DNA of 64,000 bases from Angiostrongylus vasorum (Eukaryota > Nematoda > Chromadorea > Rhabditida > Metastrongylidae), in NCBI GenBank assembly GCA_018806985.1, contig JADANN010000401.1:1674001-1738000 (forward strand), in the 5' to 3' direction. The position numbers and the translations under genes are program-made. This document shows, in pieces, positions 45,850 through 58,069 of this stretch. Within the stretch, counting starts at the first letter, position 1. The number at the start of each line of letters is the position of its first letter. Below the pieces are notes generated by a model. That model was not told the origin of the DNA and did no database searches. It worked only from the letters and a program-made list of their open reading frames with translations.

Positions 45850-47385
45850 GCATCAGCATCAGGTCCGAACAGGATAAGATCAGAACACCTGAAGAACCTC
45901 CCGCCAGTACTCGTAAATGCACTGGCTTGGTTCTTCAAACGTTACCTGTCTGAATGCAAGGTCCCCTACTCAGTGGAAGACCAATAAGACCGTGTTATTG
46001 TTCAAGAAAGGTGCCCTACACGATAGCGGCAACTATCGCTCAATCTGCTTGCTGTCTGTCGTCTACAAACTTTTTTACTCGAGTCATCCTAAAGAGGATT
46101 GACAGAACACTGGACGAAGGACAGCCATGTGTGCAAGCACGGTTTCGAAAAGGATTTAGTACGATGGACCACATCCACACGATAACAAGGCTCATTGAAC
46201 TATCGCGAGAGTACAAAACACCGCTCCGTCTCACTTTCATCGATTTACAGAAGGCCTTTGATTCAAATGAGATAGAAACAGTCATGGAAGCCCTTGATAG
46301 TCAAGTAGTCCCTGCTCAGTGCATAAAGATTCTTCGTGAGCTGTATAAAAAATTTCACAAGCAAGATATCACCATTCTACAACGATATTAACATCGACGC
46401 CAGAAGAGAAGTTAGGCAAGGCGATACCATCTCGCCAAAATTATTCACCGCCACCCTCCAGAACGTCATGCCAAGATTGGAATGGTATAATATGGGAGTG
46501 AAAATCGATGGTCGGCCGTTACATCATCTTCGCTTTGCTGATGACGTCGTCCTTATTGCATCAAACATTAGCCAAATGGAACGAATGCTTGCCGACTTTG
46601 ATAAAGCCTGTGGAAAGATTGGTCTTCGACTAAATCTCACAAAGACGATATTCATGAAGAACGGTTTGGTTTCGTATGCCCCCATTCACGCTCAACGGAG
46701 CGAATATCTCCGAAAGCTTCAGTTATGTCTATCTAGGTCGGGAAATCAATATGATGAACGACTTAGCTCCAGAGCTGAGCAGAAGGAAACGAACGGCTTA
46801 TGGAGCTTTCAAGAGCTTCGAGGATGTAATGAAGAGAACAAAAAGCACCCGACTCCGTTCCCACCTTTTCGACTCAACAGTACTTCCTGCGTTAACTTAT
46901 GCGTGAGAAACCTGGTCGCTGCGTAAGCAGGATGAAAGATCACTCAGCGTTATCGAACGCGCAGTGGAAAGTACGATGTTAGGAGTATCCCGTTTCACAC
47001 AAGTAAGGGGATGGGATCCTAGCTCCGACCTTCGTCAACGATCAAGAATCAAAGATGCCATTCTGTACGCCAAACAATCGAGGGCAAGGTGGGCTGGACA
47101 CGTAATGCGGATTAATGACAACCGATGAACAAGAACCGTTAGTGACTGGATTCCTCGGGGTTTCAAACGTGCTGCAAGAAGACTACCAACCCGATGGTCA
47201 GAGTTCTTCACGAGGAGCGTAGAAGAAAGATATGATGCTCGACGAGCCCCTAGTGTGAGCAGAACCCACTGGGCTACTCTTGCACGCGACAGGAACAAGG
47301 AAAAATGGAAGATTTTCTGGTGCCCGCTCGAGTCATTCGACGATCAGCGAGACTACAGGTGATACAGGTGATTTATACCTACTAC
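45850..47385 (+). mobile_element. RTE family A, copy 2, 5'-truncated, inserted in family B
   Basis: It starts inside the ORF (an RPEHLKNLPP-like segment at about 45865). It runs through the finger and palm regions (SVVYKLF, RTLDEGQPC, GFSTMDHIHTITRLI, LTFIDLQKAFD), the catalytic LRFADDVVLIASN box and the C-terminal VYLGREINMMNDLAPELSRR to about 47360. It has few stops, so it is younger than copy 1 and than its host element. A 5' truncation is normal for target-primed insertion. Confidence 0.8.
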
Positions 47386-48284
47386 AGTGAATAATAAAGT
47401 CACTCGATTAGAATGAGAAAGGCATACGTAAAGATGGAAAATTCCTATCAAACTTTCGTTTCGGCGACGACATCGTTATCTTCTCAAGAAATACCAACAA
47501 AGCAGAGACGATAAACGGTGAGCTTAATAAAGTGGTGAAATAGATTGGAAAGCGGATAAATAGGAGGAAGAGCTAGCTCAAAAACCTGTAGTGCAAAGGA
47601 GAAAAAAATCGAACTGCATGCTTCTCTGGTTACAGAAATCGCTTCGTAGAGTTACCGTGGATGGCTAGAACTAAACAGAAGAATGAGAGCAGCATGGACC
47701 GCAGTGGAGGCTCTCAAGAAGCCATTGACCTGCCAACGAACCAGAAATCCGCACTCACTCGATTCAGCAGTTCTCGCACTCTGTTATGCAACAGAGACAT
47801 GGTCTGATCTTTAACGACGTCATGAATATTGCTTGCTACTCACAGAGCGCTTGAACGATGTCTTCCGTAATATAACCGACACGTACAGTTTCTAGCCGGA
47901 ATGCGAAGCCTTGATCATCGAAATCTATCTCTTCTTTGAGACTCAGGAAAACATATGTCGACAGCGAGACATACTAAGCCACTCAAACAATGAGAAGAAC
48001 ATACCATAGATTGGATAAGAGAATCGTAGAGTGGACTCCAGGAGTCTGCAGGGCATGCTCTAAGACGACCACTTACACGTTGGGAGGGACGAGATTGTAA
48101 CTAAAATCTGTCAACATACTTCCGGCTGGTGATGTTTTACAAATCACGGTGTGACACTCACACGTTTCGCCATTTATAAAACAAACGACCACCATGGACG
48201 AAGGTCGCGAGACAAAGAAACGATTCGAAAAGGTGCTGGAGTCCGCCGAACTCATGGAGACATAGAATCCAGGTACATAAGTAC

Positions 48285-48385
48285 CCAACTGAATATGCAT
48301 TCAATCACTTCATTAATACTTAGTGAAGTCAAATGCACAAACCTTCCTTAAGGGATTAATCAATGCTAAAATCGTTATCCTTTCA
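48285..48385 (+). repeat. SINE-A tail fragment
   Basis: Contains the TGCATTCAATCACTTC ... AGTGAAGTCAAATGCA ... GATTAATCAATGCTAA part of the family only. Confidence 0.5.
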
Positions 48386-48389
48386 CCCA

Positions 48390-50004
48390 GTGATTGGTTT
48401 TTTTTTCTTTGACAGGAAGCTGGAAGGTGTCTGCAGCAGTGGAGAACGGAATTCCCCAAGAATTCTATCAGACTCTTCCATTTCCACAGGAAATCTAGAA
48501 AATATAGGCTTCCGTGAAGTTATGATTCCGTGAATGATTCTGAGTGAATGAATTACAATATAGATTTACTGCCACTTTAGCGAAAAAAATATTAGAGCAT
48601 TTTGCAAAAAAAAAGGTTGAAAAAAGTCCAGGCGACTAAAAGGCATAAAACTTTCGTGTCTGTACTATATCATTTTGGAGTGTCGCCTGTAAAGTGATGT
48701 TGGCTTGTGAAAGGGGCAACAACTTAAATGAAGTAGAGAAACACTCATTTATAGCGATCATCAACTACTTGTGCCTGGCAACATCACACGGTGCACTTTT
48801 CCCCGCCCATCTCTCTAGGATTCACTGTTTCTCGACAGTACTCCCATATCTCCTCCGGTGGGGGCAAGTTTCGAACCCGCACAGTTCGGTGCCGACAATT
48901 TCCCGTTGATGAGGAGGTGCAGTGATTTCGTTTGAAGACCACTTCAGTGTAAATACGAGCGAATTAAAACAATAAGTCGGCTACAGGTACTCGATCACCG
49001 TGGAGTAATTCTACTATAACAGCACAGATGCGGTGTTGCATGTCATGCTGGGAAATGCTGTGGTTTGACAAGCAATTTGATGGTACCGGGTACGAAATTC
49101 AAGTGCCGGGATCCTGCTGCTACGAGACATGAGATGCTAAATTACCGTTTAACTGTTTAACTTATTCTGTTGTAATAATAGAGGTCTCAGCAACAAATAG
49201 AAGATACTTTCATAACTCCAGCAGATAAGATTTAACAGCTTAACAGAAATTGAGGACGGTTAAATGGAAACTATTACGCATGATCAGTATAAATAAGTGC
49301 TTGAAGAGTTTTCCAATCTACTGACACATAGCATTTCTAGTACAGAAGCACCCAGCTGGCTTTCTACACTGCACTAAGTGATCGACCAGCATTTTCACAG
49401 CATGATCATGCTGAAACGCTATTTGCTTTAAGATAAGAGCAAAAGCAGAAATCTTAATATTTAGATAAGCAACAAGATAATATCTATCACAAAATAAAAT
49501 ATCTCCTAACAAAGAGTTAGAAAAAAACCTGACGTAAAGTACTCCCTTTGAACACAGACAAAAGTAGATTGCGTTAGTCTAAACGAATTCGTTATTCTTA
49601 AACTAAATGCTTTGCTGTTTTACGACCAGCGTTGTATAATGTTATTTAGAGCATTAAGTTACTGCATTAGTGAAGAGTGAGCCTGAAGTTGTCAAGCTCA
49701 AGTTGTCAGTTTTCCTAACACGGTTCATTTTCCGCCATGTCCATAGATCCGAACATAGCTGCTAACATACTCCACTTGTTTAAATAAATACTTCTAAAAC
49801 TCCGCAACAGAAGCACTTCTAAATCCCTTAAAAGTGTTAAAAATATCTTAGGGTCTTAAGCAGTAACAGTTTTCCAAGCAGATGACGTTTCATTCGTACA
49901 TTCGTCATATTTTGCATTGTGAGACCACCTACGCAAGGTTCACATTGAACATAACGGAAAGAAATCACACCTTGGTAAAATATTTATTGACAGTTGCAGT
50001 CACT
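48390..50004. other. Gene-poor stretch
   Basis: A/T-rich. A reversed B-box-like GTTTCGAACCCGC at 48869 hints at an old tRNA-derived repeat. Confidence 0.35.
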
Positions 50005-50395
50005 TGATACTTGCTTGACACTTGAACGGCCCGTCTTCACTGGTTGTGAGCGCCTCAGCATAATCTTCATTTTTCGGAGATTTGCTGGTTAAGTCATTGT
50101 GGTTCTGTGGAATCCCGAGATCAGCCTGGTCAAAGTCTGCCCTAGCTCTTCACCACCACAGGTAATCGCAGACCTTGTGGATCAGATGGAGATTTGCCAC
50201 CATTCGACTTTGATACCAGGACGGTGGTGGATCCTGGTATTAGTTTACTCTTAGCTAGGCTTCCTGATGGAAACGTCGGACTCATTTTCAGCTTGGGAGA
50301 CCCTGCCAAGAGAATGATTCTTCCCGCTGTACATCATAGCCCGACACCCAAGAACACCTAGCCACATGAGGCGGTAAACCGTTGGGAGGGTTATA
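50005..50395 (-). repeat. Repeat D copy 8
   Basis: Full-length reverse copy in the gene-poor right part. Confidence 0.7.
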
Positions 50396-51014
50396 ATTAC
50401 TGTGTAATAAAAGTTAGGTCTGTAGAAGAATGAAAACCCAGCTGTTGGTTTTCTGTATTTTTTAAAACTATCTATCAAGTCTACATCGATATTCGCATCT
50501 ACTCAAGTGGTAGCCAAATACAACATTGCTTACTGTATGTCGTCAGCAATACAGCTCATTACATAAAGATGAATCGTCGTAGATATCCAACCTTACTTCT
50601 ACTATGCTAACAACGTGTTTTAATAGGATGCAAGAAACTAGGTAAATCTAGAAGATATGCTTAAGCAGTAGACTATCTAATGAGTATTTCGATAGTTGTC
50701 GATAATGTTCGATACACAGAGTGCCTGAAGACCTAAAGACTTGAAGAACTCATAGAAGAGCTTTTAATAATGTTGCTAACACATTCCTTCTTTTTGATTT
50801 CTAGCAAAACACTGCTTTTCAGAGACATCACTTTCCAGTTTGTTGACAGGTTCGTTTTCTGGATAGGAACCCTTAAGTGCAGAGGAATTACACACGTGAC
50901 AAGGATCCGCCGCTCCAGAAACATCGTATTTCATCTTCATGGAGCAAATGGATCGTATCTTCTCGATTGAAAAGTGTTTATTCTTATGGATTTCTGCTTA
51001 ATTAACGAAGCTGC

Positions 51015-51281
51015 CTATGAGTTGAAATATGTGTCCCGAATGTTGAAATGATGAGGTATTTTGGACGTATGAGTCATATACGACTCATATGGGATCGTGT
51101 CTGTTGAAGGAACCGTATATATGTTTCCTATTGTGTCATTTGTCAAAGGAACTAAACCAAGAAGTACATTTTTGAAGGGCTTTTTATTTGACTGTGAAGA
51201 GAGCACAAAATACTGAAGCGTTTCGCAGGAACGTTTTTCACTTCCGATGGCGCACTTTTCGTGCAGTAAACACCTGCTGTT
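51015..51281 (-). CDS. Candidate 3' exon of an unrecognised gene
   Basis: After ACGTTTAG the frame reads CLLHEKCAIGSEKRSCETLQ, then LGLVPLTNDTIGNIYTVPST, and ends with TAG. About 88 codons, non-repetitive and protein-like. A second minus-strand open stretch at 50960-50765 (DPCHVCNSS..NEPVNKLESDV) may be related. No start exon found. Could be a decayed transposon. Confidence 0.25.
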   Translation of the reverse strand, partial: NSRCLLHEKCAIGSEKRSCETLQYFVLSSQSNKKPFKNVLLGLVPLTNDTIGNIYTVPSTDTIPYESYMTHTSKIPHHFNIRDTYFNS

Positions 51282-51559
51282 CTAAACGTCACAGTGGTCG
51301 GATTGAACGATGGCGTCTCGAAATAGGATTATGCCGTTCGCTAAGAGGTTTGTCACTTGATCAACGGAAAAAAAACCGGAGTTGCAACTCTTGTCAGTAT
51401 GAATGTCAACAGAAATAATCCTATTAGATATAATCGTTCATTCATTACAAACAACCTCATTAAAGCTGTTTTGTTCCCATTGGCTAACTCACCAAGAATG
51501 TTTAAGAATACAAAACAAGAGAAAACTAAATTTCTAGTTTTCTGTCTGATTTAGGACGG

Positions 51560-53156
51560 TGGAGTCAACACGGACGATATATGTTCAAAACATTTCAAAC
51601 AAAAAACCACAACGAAAATTTTTTCGGAACATAACACATGTTGCTAAATAAGGTGTTATCTTATGCAATGTTGATGACAGTTCGAACCGTATCTCAACCG
51701 TACTCGAACTGAACCACTTCTATTAATGACGATTGCAGGACAAAGAATGTAAGAAATGCAAGGAATCGAACGTTGTATGAGACAAGGAGCTCAAAGCATC
51801 CGAGTAAGTATAGGTGCTCTCTTTCGATGGTTTACCTACTTTTCATAAAGATGGATTGTTGTCTAGATAATGTTATCAACATGACAGGAGACGAGGTAAT
51901 CCTGAGCACCAGTCCAGGCAGCAAGAGTATCATTTCTACATCACGGTCACCTATGCTGAGGAATTTCACATTTCTTTTCGAAAGCATAACTATGAAGAAT
52001 AAAGCAAGGACAGGAGGAATCGCTTCCGTCTTAGAAGAAAGCAAGTCGAAAGTTGGCAAACACTTCTCTTCTGCGCCACTCCTCCATTCCATAACGGTTG
52101 CGGCGTCATCTGATGACGATGTGGGAAGGACCTAACACGCCTTCCTGAGGACTCCAGGAATAAAGAAAGAGTCAAGAAAAAAGTAATTTCCAAACCAGTA
52201 CCACAGCAGTCAACTTGAAATTGCGATAAAGATCACATTTTTTACTCGTGAACGTAAGCATATATGCATTAAGAGAGATATCTGTCTTGTTTTTTTCTTT
52301 TTAATGACTAAGGAAAAAACGCCGGTAGCATAAATCATGATATGGGTCACATAACGTGCGTGTAAGATATGTCTAATCTCTAAAGACAATATGAGTGCTT
52401 TTAAGCCAAGATATTAGTTCAATGAGCTTCTCACAAGGCAGCTATTGGTTGAGTGACAAACAGCTGACCCATGACATTCCAGCATATTCTCTTATTGATA
52501 AAATTTTTCATAGCTGATGGTCGAAGACGTAAAAGGTGTCATCGGAAGGGTTTACAGCCAAATTTTTCAAACTTATCTGGCGAAGAAATTAAGAGAAGCT
52601 TCATGCACTTGGAAACTAAGTGAATTTGACGGCTGTTTGACTTCTTAAGGGCTGATGAAATTTATTCGAAACCAAACGCCCTAGGTAATTTTGCTTTCTA
52701 TCGAACTTGTAATATATAAGACTATAAAGGATGAGGACGCTGGCAGAAACAACTTTGAATGAAAAATAGTGGAAGAACTACCAGCTGTTTTTTAGTAGCA
52801 TCATAAACAAAATTCAGATTAAACTCAACATAAAAAATTTTTAGTTTCATATGATATTGGCGAAGTAAACTTTGGTTCAGGTAAGCCCGAGAGCTACCCG
52901 ACAAAGGATTTCCGAAAGGTTTGTGATGAAAAATCAGAGAAAACGATGAAACAACGAATAAATGCTCAACGAACATATGACACGATGTAGTAAAGTGAAA
53001 TGGATCTGAAAGCTAGCAAATGACACAGCGGCTTATCTTTTAAGTGCGTACTTTGTGTTCAGGTGGAAGTACTTTCACTTAAGAACTACAACGTATTACT
53101 GGTCATTGTATTATTGTACTAAACGATATTGTGCGTAGTATAAAGGACTAACGGCA
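51560..53156. other. Gene-poor stretch
   Basis: Open frames of 86-120 codons near 51773-52135 run on both strands over the same bases and match no family I know. No splice framework. Possibly a decayed transposon. Confidence 0.3.
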
Positions 53157-53432
53157 AAGCTCTCCGCGTTGATCAATCGCGGAGGGATACGCTCATGCAT
53201 TCGACTTCATTAAGCACGGTCAGAGGTGGATAAATGCATATTTGGTTAATAAAGTCACTTGCAGCAGTCCTTCGATATGTCAAGGCAGTGCTGCTATTCT
53301 CCCAAACAAGAATTGTACCAATTTTTCCCTGGATGGATGAGGGGTTGGTGAGCCCGTAACAGGGAATCGAACCATGGACGAATGTCCATTGCACAGCACC
53401 TCTAGCCACTGCCTTACATGCGTCCTATCCGC
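53157..53432 (-). repeat. SINE-A copy, diverged
   Basis: Reverse copy. Tail AAAGCTCTCCGCGTTGATC is clear and the body is diverged. Confidence 0.6.
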
Positions 53433-53667
53433 GTTACATACTCTAAAAAACTGTTGCATGTTACAAATGTGAGGGAGTGCTCTCCATACCTGGACAATGG
53501 AATTCGGCAATTAGTAACAGCTTTTCGCTATGACGAGTTAATAAATTTTTTGGGGAGACTTCTTCAAAGTCGCTTGGTGTTAACAGAGTAGGCGTTCATC
53601 AACGGTATTCAACACACTTTTTTTTCGAAGATAGTTATCAACTCTTTAAAAGATAAAAGGATACATT

Positions 53668-53922
53668 TCTCGACGTTAATCAATCTCTGAGGGATGAGCT
53701 TTGCATTCGACTTCATTAAACAGCATTAGATTGGTTGAATACATATGTGACCTATACAATGAGTCGCGGTGGCCTGCCGCTGTATCGAGTCAGTGCTATC
53801 TTCCCAGACAAGTCTGCTACCAATTTGCCGGCCCCGGACAGATGAGTGCCTGGTGGGTCTGGGGTGCGGATTCCATCCGTGTATTGCAGGACTCTAAGCA
53901 CTTCGTTACACGCGCCCATCAA
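53668..53922 (-). repeat. SINE-A copy
   Basis: Reverse copy about 240 bp to the right of the previous one. Head ends CGTTACACGCGCCC. Confidence 0.66.
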
Positions 53923-54029
53923 GTGTTACTGTCTTTTTTATTTCGTATTTATTGTAGAGCTTACAACTCACAATTTATGCATATTAAATGGCCATATTCC
54001 ATACATAAGATCGCATTTAGCGCAGTGGT

Positions 54030-54395
54030 GTTCGCCTTTCTCTCAGCCATGTTATTGACCTATAGGAGCTATCAGCGCCCTAATGATTATATTTCACATA
54101 ATACCCTGCCATTAAAAAAGAGTAGGCAGGAAATAAAAAGTAACGAGATTGTAATTTGCACCACTGCTTCAGCTTAACTGGGTTTGATGCCGATTTGTGC
54201 TCCACAGATCAATCCTGTTAACGGGTAGTCGCTGGTAACTCTTACATATTAATAACACGGATGAGAGAAAGACACTAAGGACTCGCGCGGTGTGGTGGTG
54301 AACGCGTTACCCCCAGGAATGGATAGTAGCGTGTTCGGTCCCTACCGCAGACACCAGCAGTCCGGATTTTTTGCAGATATCTCAGCATAATCATG
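54030..54395 (+). repeat. SINE-C cluster
   Basis: A short rearranged piece (54030-54135) is followed by a nearly full forward copy (54150-54395) with the family's 5' CACTGCTTCAGCTTAACTGG block. Confidence 0.55.
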
Positions 54396-54715
54396 TTCAT
54401 CCTATCTCCAGATCTTAACACCATCATTAAAAGATATTTCCGTTGGAATATGCATTGCATTCTGTTCAGCTCCCAGTGGACGAATTGCTTGGGAAGTTGC
54501 TCCTCTTTTATTTTACACCTGCCGTTAAACTAATTCCTCTCCAAAGTAAGTCTCAAGCTAAGCAAAGACTTATGTCGCAACTATTGATGTAGAAATACTT
54601 TTTCCTCATTCAGTCAGTCAATCATACATGAACTTCATCACCACCCTTTGCGCGGCTTGCCTAGTCATAGAGGGATCGTAACCAGTGTACACCAATATTC
54701 GGTAGGTGTACTTAC

Positions 54716-55103
54716 CTCTTGAGCACATTTTGATATAACGTGGGCCCGCAGTTGTGCCTCTCATATGGAATATAGTGCTCGAAGGCGACTCTACCTTTAA
54801 ATGACACTGGACAACGAACTCATAAATAAAAGTCATTAGAAAATCCATAGAAATGTCTAAGTTCTGTGCACAGAAACAAGATTTCTATATACATTCCAGG
54901 TTGACCATCGTTTATGATCCAAAGGTTGTGAAACATTATACTGCAGGAATACTCAATACTGACTTCATTAACACTTTCCTTCTCTTTCGTTAGGGTATTT
55001 GTCAAAATTATGAGAGGCTGCACTTCAACTCCCAAATTGCCAGTCTCTTCATTGTCATACTCGATGAGGAACTGATCGATACCCCAGTTGAAATTATAGT
55101 CAG
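54716..55103 (-). CDS. Two exon-like pieces of an unrecognised gene
   Basis: Minus strand. The first piece (55103-54893) follows a good acceptor (GTGCTACTTCAG) and reads DYNFNWGIDQFLIEYDNEE onward for about 70 residues to a GTATAT donor. The second (54806-54716) lies between GTTGTCCAG and GTAAGT and reads CHLKVESPSST..HMRGTTAGPRYIKMCSR. Their phases do not join, so another exon or another boundary is needed. Composition looks coding. No family recognised. Confidence 0.3.
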
Positions 55104-55171
55104 CTGAAGTAGCACAAGGCAATACTGTTATATTTTTTGAGCAGTAAAATCAACCCAAAACGATAAAAAGC

Positions 55172-55442
55172 TCAAAAGCTCTCGCCGTTGGTCAATCCCT
55201 GAGGGATGCGCCGTACATTCGACTTCATTAAGTATGGTTGGAGGTGAATGAATGCATATCTGGCCTTAACAATGACTCGCGATGGCCTACCTATGTATCG
55301 AGCCAGTGCTGCTATCCTCCCAGACAAGTCTGGTCTCAATTTGCCGACTCCGGAGGGATGGAAGGCTTAGTGGGCCATGGGAGCGGGCACCGATTACACG
55401 TGTGTGTCGCAGTGGTGCTTCCAACCACTACGTCACACCCAA
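55172..55442 (-). repeat. SINE-A copy
   Basis: Reverse, well-preserved copy. Confidence 0.72.
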
Positions 55443-55629
55443 AACGATAAATAAGGAAAATCATTGTAAGTGTGGAAGTCAGTGTCATCAAGCTAAATGT
55501 GGGTAAGAAAGAGAGAAAGAAGAAAGAAGAAGAAATTGAAAGAGGAAGCACAGAATGAAGACAACCCCACAGTGGTGCAATTCACATACCCGAATGTTCC
55601 TGAATATTCTTGAAGAGTGATCAAACAAT

Positions 55630-55772
55630 AGCGGCAGACTTTGGCCAAGCCGACCTCGGGATTCCAGGGAACCACAATGCCTTAATTAGCAAATCTCCGA
55701 AAAATGGAGATTATGCTGGGGGCTCGCACAACCAGTGAGGACGGGCCATTCAAGTGTTGAGTGTCAAGATAA
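55630..55772 (+). repeat. Repeat D copy 9, 3' part only
   Basis: It begins in the GCAGACTTTGGCCAAGC block and runs to the normal 3' end. The 5' two thirds are missing. Confidence 0.65.
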
Positions 55773-55774
55773 AA

Positions 55775-56394
55775 CAACGACTCTGAAGTTTTCGATAAAA
55801 AATTGTGAAAAAATTCAACTATTCATAGATGCAACCGATGTTTGAACCCATTGATTTGTCTTTGGTTCTTCTACGAAACCAAAAGCAGTTACTCATTACG
55901 GCAAACACGTCTCAGAAGTGAACTTTATCAACTGAAATTAAAAACATCGGAATCAACAGATCCTCTCCAAAAATACCTTTGTCCATTTGACCACGATAAA
56001 AAATAGAACTATTTTTGAAAGTTTGAGTTCAAATAAACTTGAAATGAAACTCACTTTTTGCAAAATTATTACTTTCCTTTAAAGTAGCCGACCAAAGTGG
56101 CTTGTACAACTACGGCAGGTTCTCAACTTCTCAAGTCCTCTACTTGGCAAAAATTATTGCGAGTTACTAGTGAACCGGCGTCGTCCCTTATGTTGGCCAT
56201 ACAAAGTTCAGTTCTTGAGCACTAATTCATCGTTTTTCCACTCGTAATTGTTACGATGGGTTGTATGGAATGATGGCTTGGACGGAATACCGAATTACAC
56301 TCAAAGTAAGTTATAGAATCCAAATGCTGGATGATGAAGCATAGAAGCATTTAGCAAATAGTAGCAATATGCATCTAAATCAAAAGGCCGACTT
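55775..56394. other. No feature recognised
   Basis: A/T-rich, non-coding in appearance. Confidence 0.35.
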
Positions 56395-56760
56395 TCTACG
56401 AACATCGGCATAACTAGTTGATATATTTGTTTACATGATCTTCTCTTGTTCTTGTCTATCTTCTTACCGATTCTTGTTCAGCCAATGCGAGGTTGGTATA
56501 GGTCTTCGTTGTCGTTGTTGTTGTTGTAGATGTCGTTGCTGTTGGTGTTCTTGGTCGATGGCTGACGTTTCCGCGATTTCGCCTTTCTCAGAGCGTAGAC
56601 GTATTTAATGCAGTAGTAGTCTTATATTATATATTTTTTATATTAATTAATTAATATTAATATTAACTTAATATTATATATTATACCTAGTTATGACCTC
56701 TACCAACCTTGCATCAGCTCAAAAAGATCGGTTTATAAGATCGTATAAATAAATGCATCT
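56395..56760. repeat. Foldback fragment with AT-rich palindromic centre
   Basis: Arms at 56395-56615 and 56700-56755 match the Penelope-type foldback ends. Between them (56630-56695) lies an almost pure A/T stretch of repeated TATTAAT/ATTAATA units, self-complementary and able to extrude a hairpin. Confidence 0.6.
56561..56597 (-). ncRNA. Hammerhead-type relic in a foldback fragment
   Basis: Same layout as the copy at 4443, but the core reads CUGAGAA (G8 changed) and the last pair of stem II is altered. Probably inactive. Confidence 0.4.
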
Positions 56761-57189
56761 AGATCGATAAAACAAGGCCCCTTTTAGAGGTCTGTAGTGT
56801 TTTCAATCGTTCAAGTCCTTCTTCTATTGGAAATTCATCGTCGAAATTTGTGGGCGAAGAAACTAGCGATGGCAAATTTAAATTACGGACGAGTTTCCTT
56901 GTTTTGCCGGTTTTAATGAAATCAACACTGGTAGCACATCTGTTAAGCACCGAACCAATAGAGAATCGCTTCCATTAGTGATCTGCCAAACGATCACACT
57001 AAAGCTTAGTTCGTTTCGAAAATCCATCCGACTTTCTCGACACTTTTCACTTTTGCCTTATGGAAATTAAGAAAATGATATGACCACTTCTTATGAACTA
57101 ACTCGATGAAAAAAACTGAACGTGTAAAAGCTCTTAGAATCATGTTAAATGACTACTATGATAAAAGCAATGATAGCAACAATAAAAGG

Positions 57190-57458
57190 GAGCGTGTGGC
57201 GCAGCGGTCAGAGGCGCCCTGCGACACACACATAGGATCGATCCCCCGCGCGCATTGCTCACAAAGCCTTCCATCCCTCCGGGGTTGGCAAATTGGTACC
57301 AGACTTGTCTGGGAAGATAGCAGCACCGGCTCGATACATCGCTAGGCCACTGCGAGTCATTGTAAAGGCCAGATATGCATTTAATCACCTCCAAACGATG
57401 CATAATGAAGTCGAGTGCATGGCGCATCCCTAAGGCATTGATCAACGTCGAGAGGTTT
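57190..57458 (+). repeat. SINE-A copy, best head
   Basis: GAGCGTGTGGCGCAGCGGTC and GGATCGATCCCCCGCG give the clearest A and B boxes of the family. Confidence 0.75.
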
Positions 57459-57684
57459 ACATTTTCTTTAATAGCAACAGTCTCACTACAAATGTGGATG
57501 AAGTCTGGTTAAAAAGACTTTCTGTGAACGTAAAACATTGGAGCTGTCAAGCAAGAGGAGCTGTAGTGTTGTTGCTGGACCTGTTTTCAATAAAAATAAG
57601 GCAATAGGGCTTGTTCACAGAAGTGCCTGTGGTAATCGTCACTCCTTCGTTATATCTGTGATTATAACACTTTAAGAGAAAACT

Positions 57685-58065
57685 GTGGGGCTGATAGCAC
57701 AGTGGTAGTGATGTCCGTCATCACGAGTATGGTGCTAGTTCGATTCCGCTCCAGGCCAACCAAGCCTCTCATCTCTCCGGCTTCGGGAAATTGGTACCGG
57801 ACTTATCTGGGGAAAAAATCACTGTCTGGAATCTAACTGGGAACTCTCCAGCCCAGCTTTCTCAGTTCTCAGAGAGAACTGCTCGACCAGCATTCCATGA
57901 AATTCAAGATGAAATGAAAATCCTCAAGCACCAGCCGAAGCCACATGTAAAAAACTTGGAAGACCGTGGAAAATGTATGCGAGGAAACGAATTTGGATGT
58001 GATAAGTGCTGGGATTCGCACAGTAGACATGAAGACGGATCAAGTAAAAATAAAAATAAGAATGA
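57685..58065 (+). repeat. SINE-B copy, best preserved
   Basis: The tRNA-like head GATAGCACAGTGGTAGTGAT (A box) and GCTAGTTCGATTCCGCTCC (B box) starts a body of about 380 bp. It ends GATTCGCACAGTAGACATGA, then an A-rich AAAATAAAAATAAG tail. Confidence 0.72.
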
Positions 58066-58069
58066 AATA

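Larger units (their letters stand above)
42870..48075 (+). mobile_element. RTE-type retrotransposon, family B, decayed and interrupted twice
   Basis: The endonuclease part lies at 42870-43945 (LNDGTFIIRGEEF, then YRIGKCGF and CSGPNHRLLCAEIRFS in broken frames). The inter-domain part is at 44935-45330. The reverse transcriptase is at 45370-45850 (GHIQTVFWVIEFCRKYS) and resumes at 47385-48075 (FRFGDDIVIFSRNTNKAET, with the catalytic FGDD box). One gap (43945-44935) is filled by two hammerhead-type repeats around a repeat-D copy. The other gap (45850-47385) is filled by family A. It is full of stops and inactive. Confidence 0.75.

Noticed and set aside
53701..54177. 158-codon open frame (+)
   Set aside because: It runs through a SINE-A copy into a SINE-C cluster.
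57195..57260. tRNA gene
   Set aside because: A and B boxes are good, but there is no complete cloverleaf and the same head recurs as part of SINE-A.
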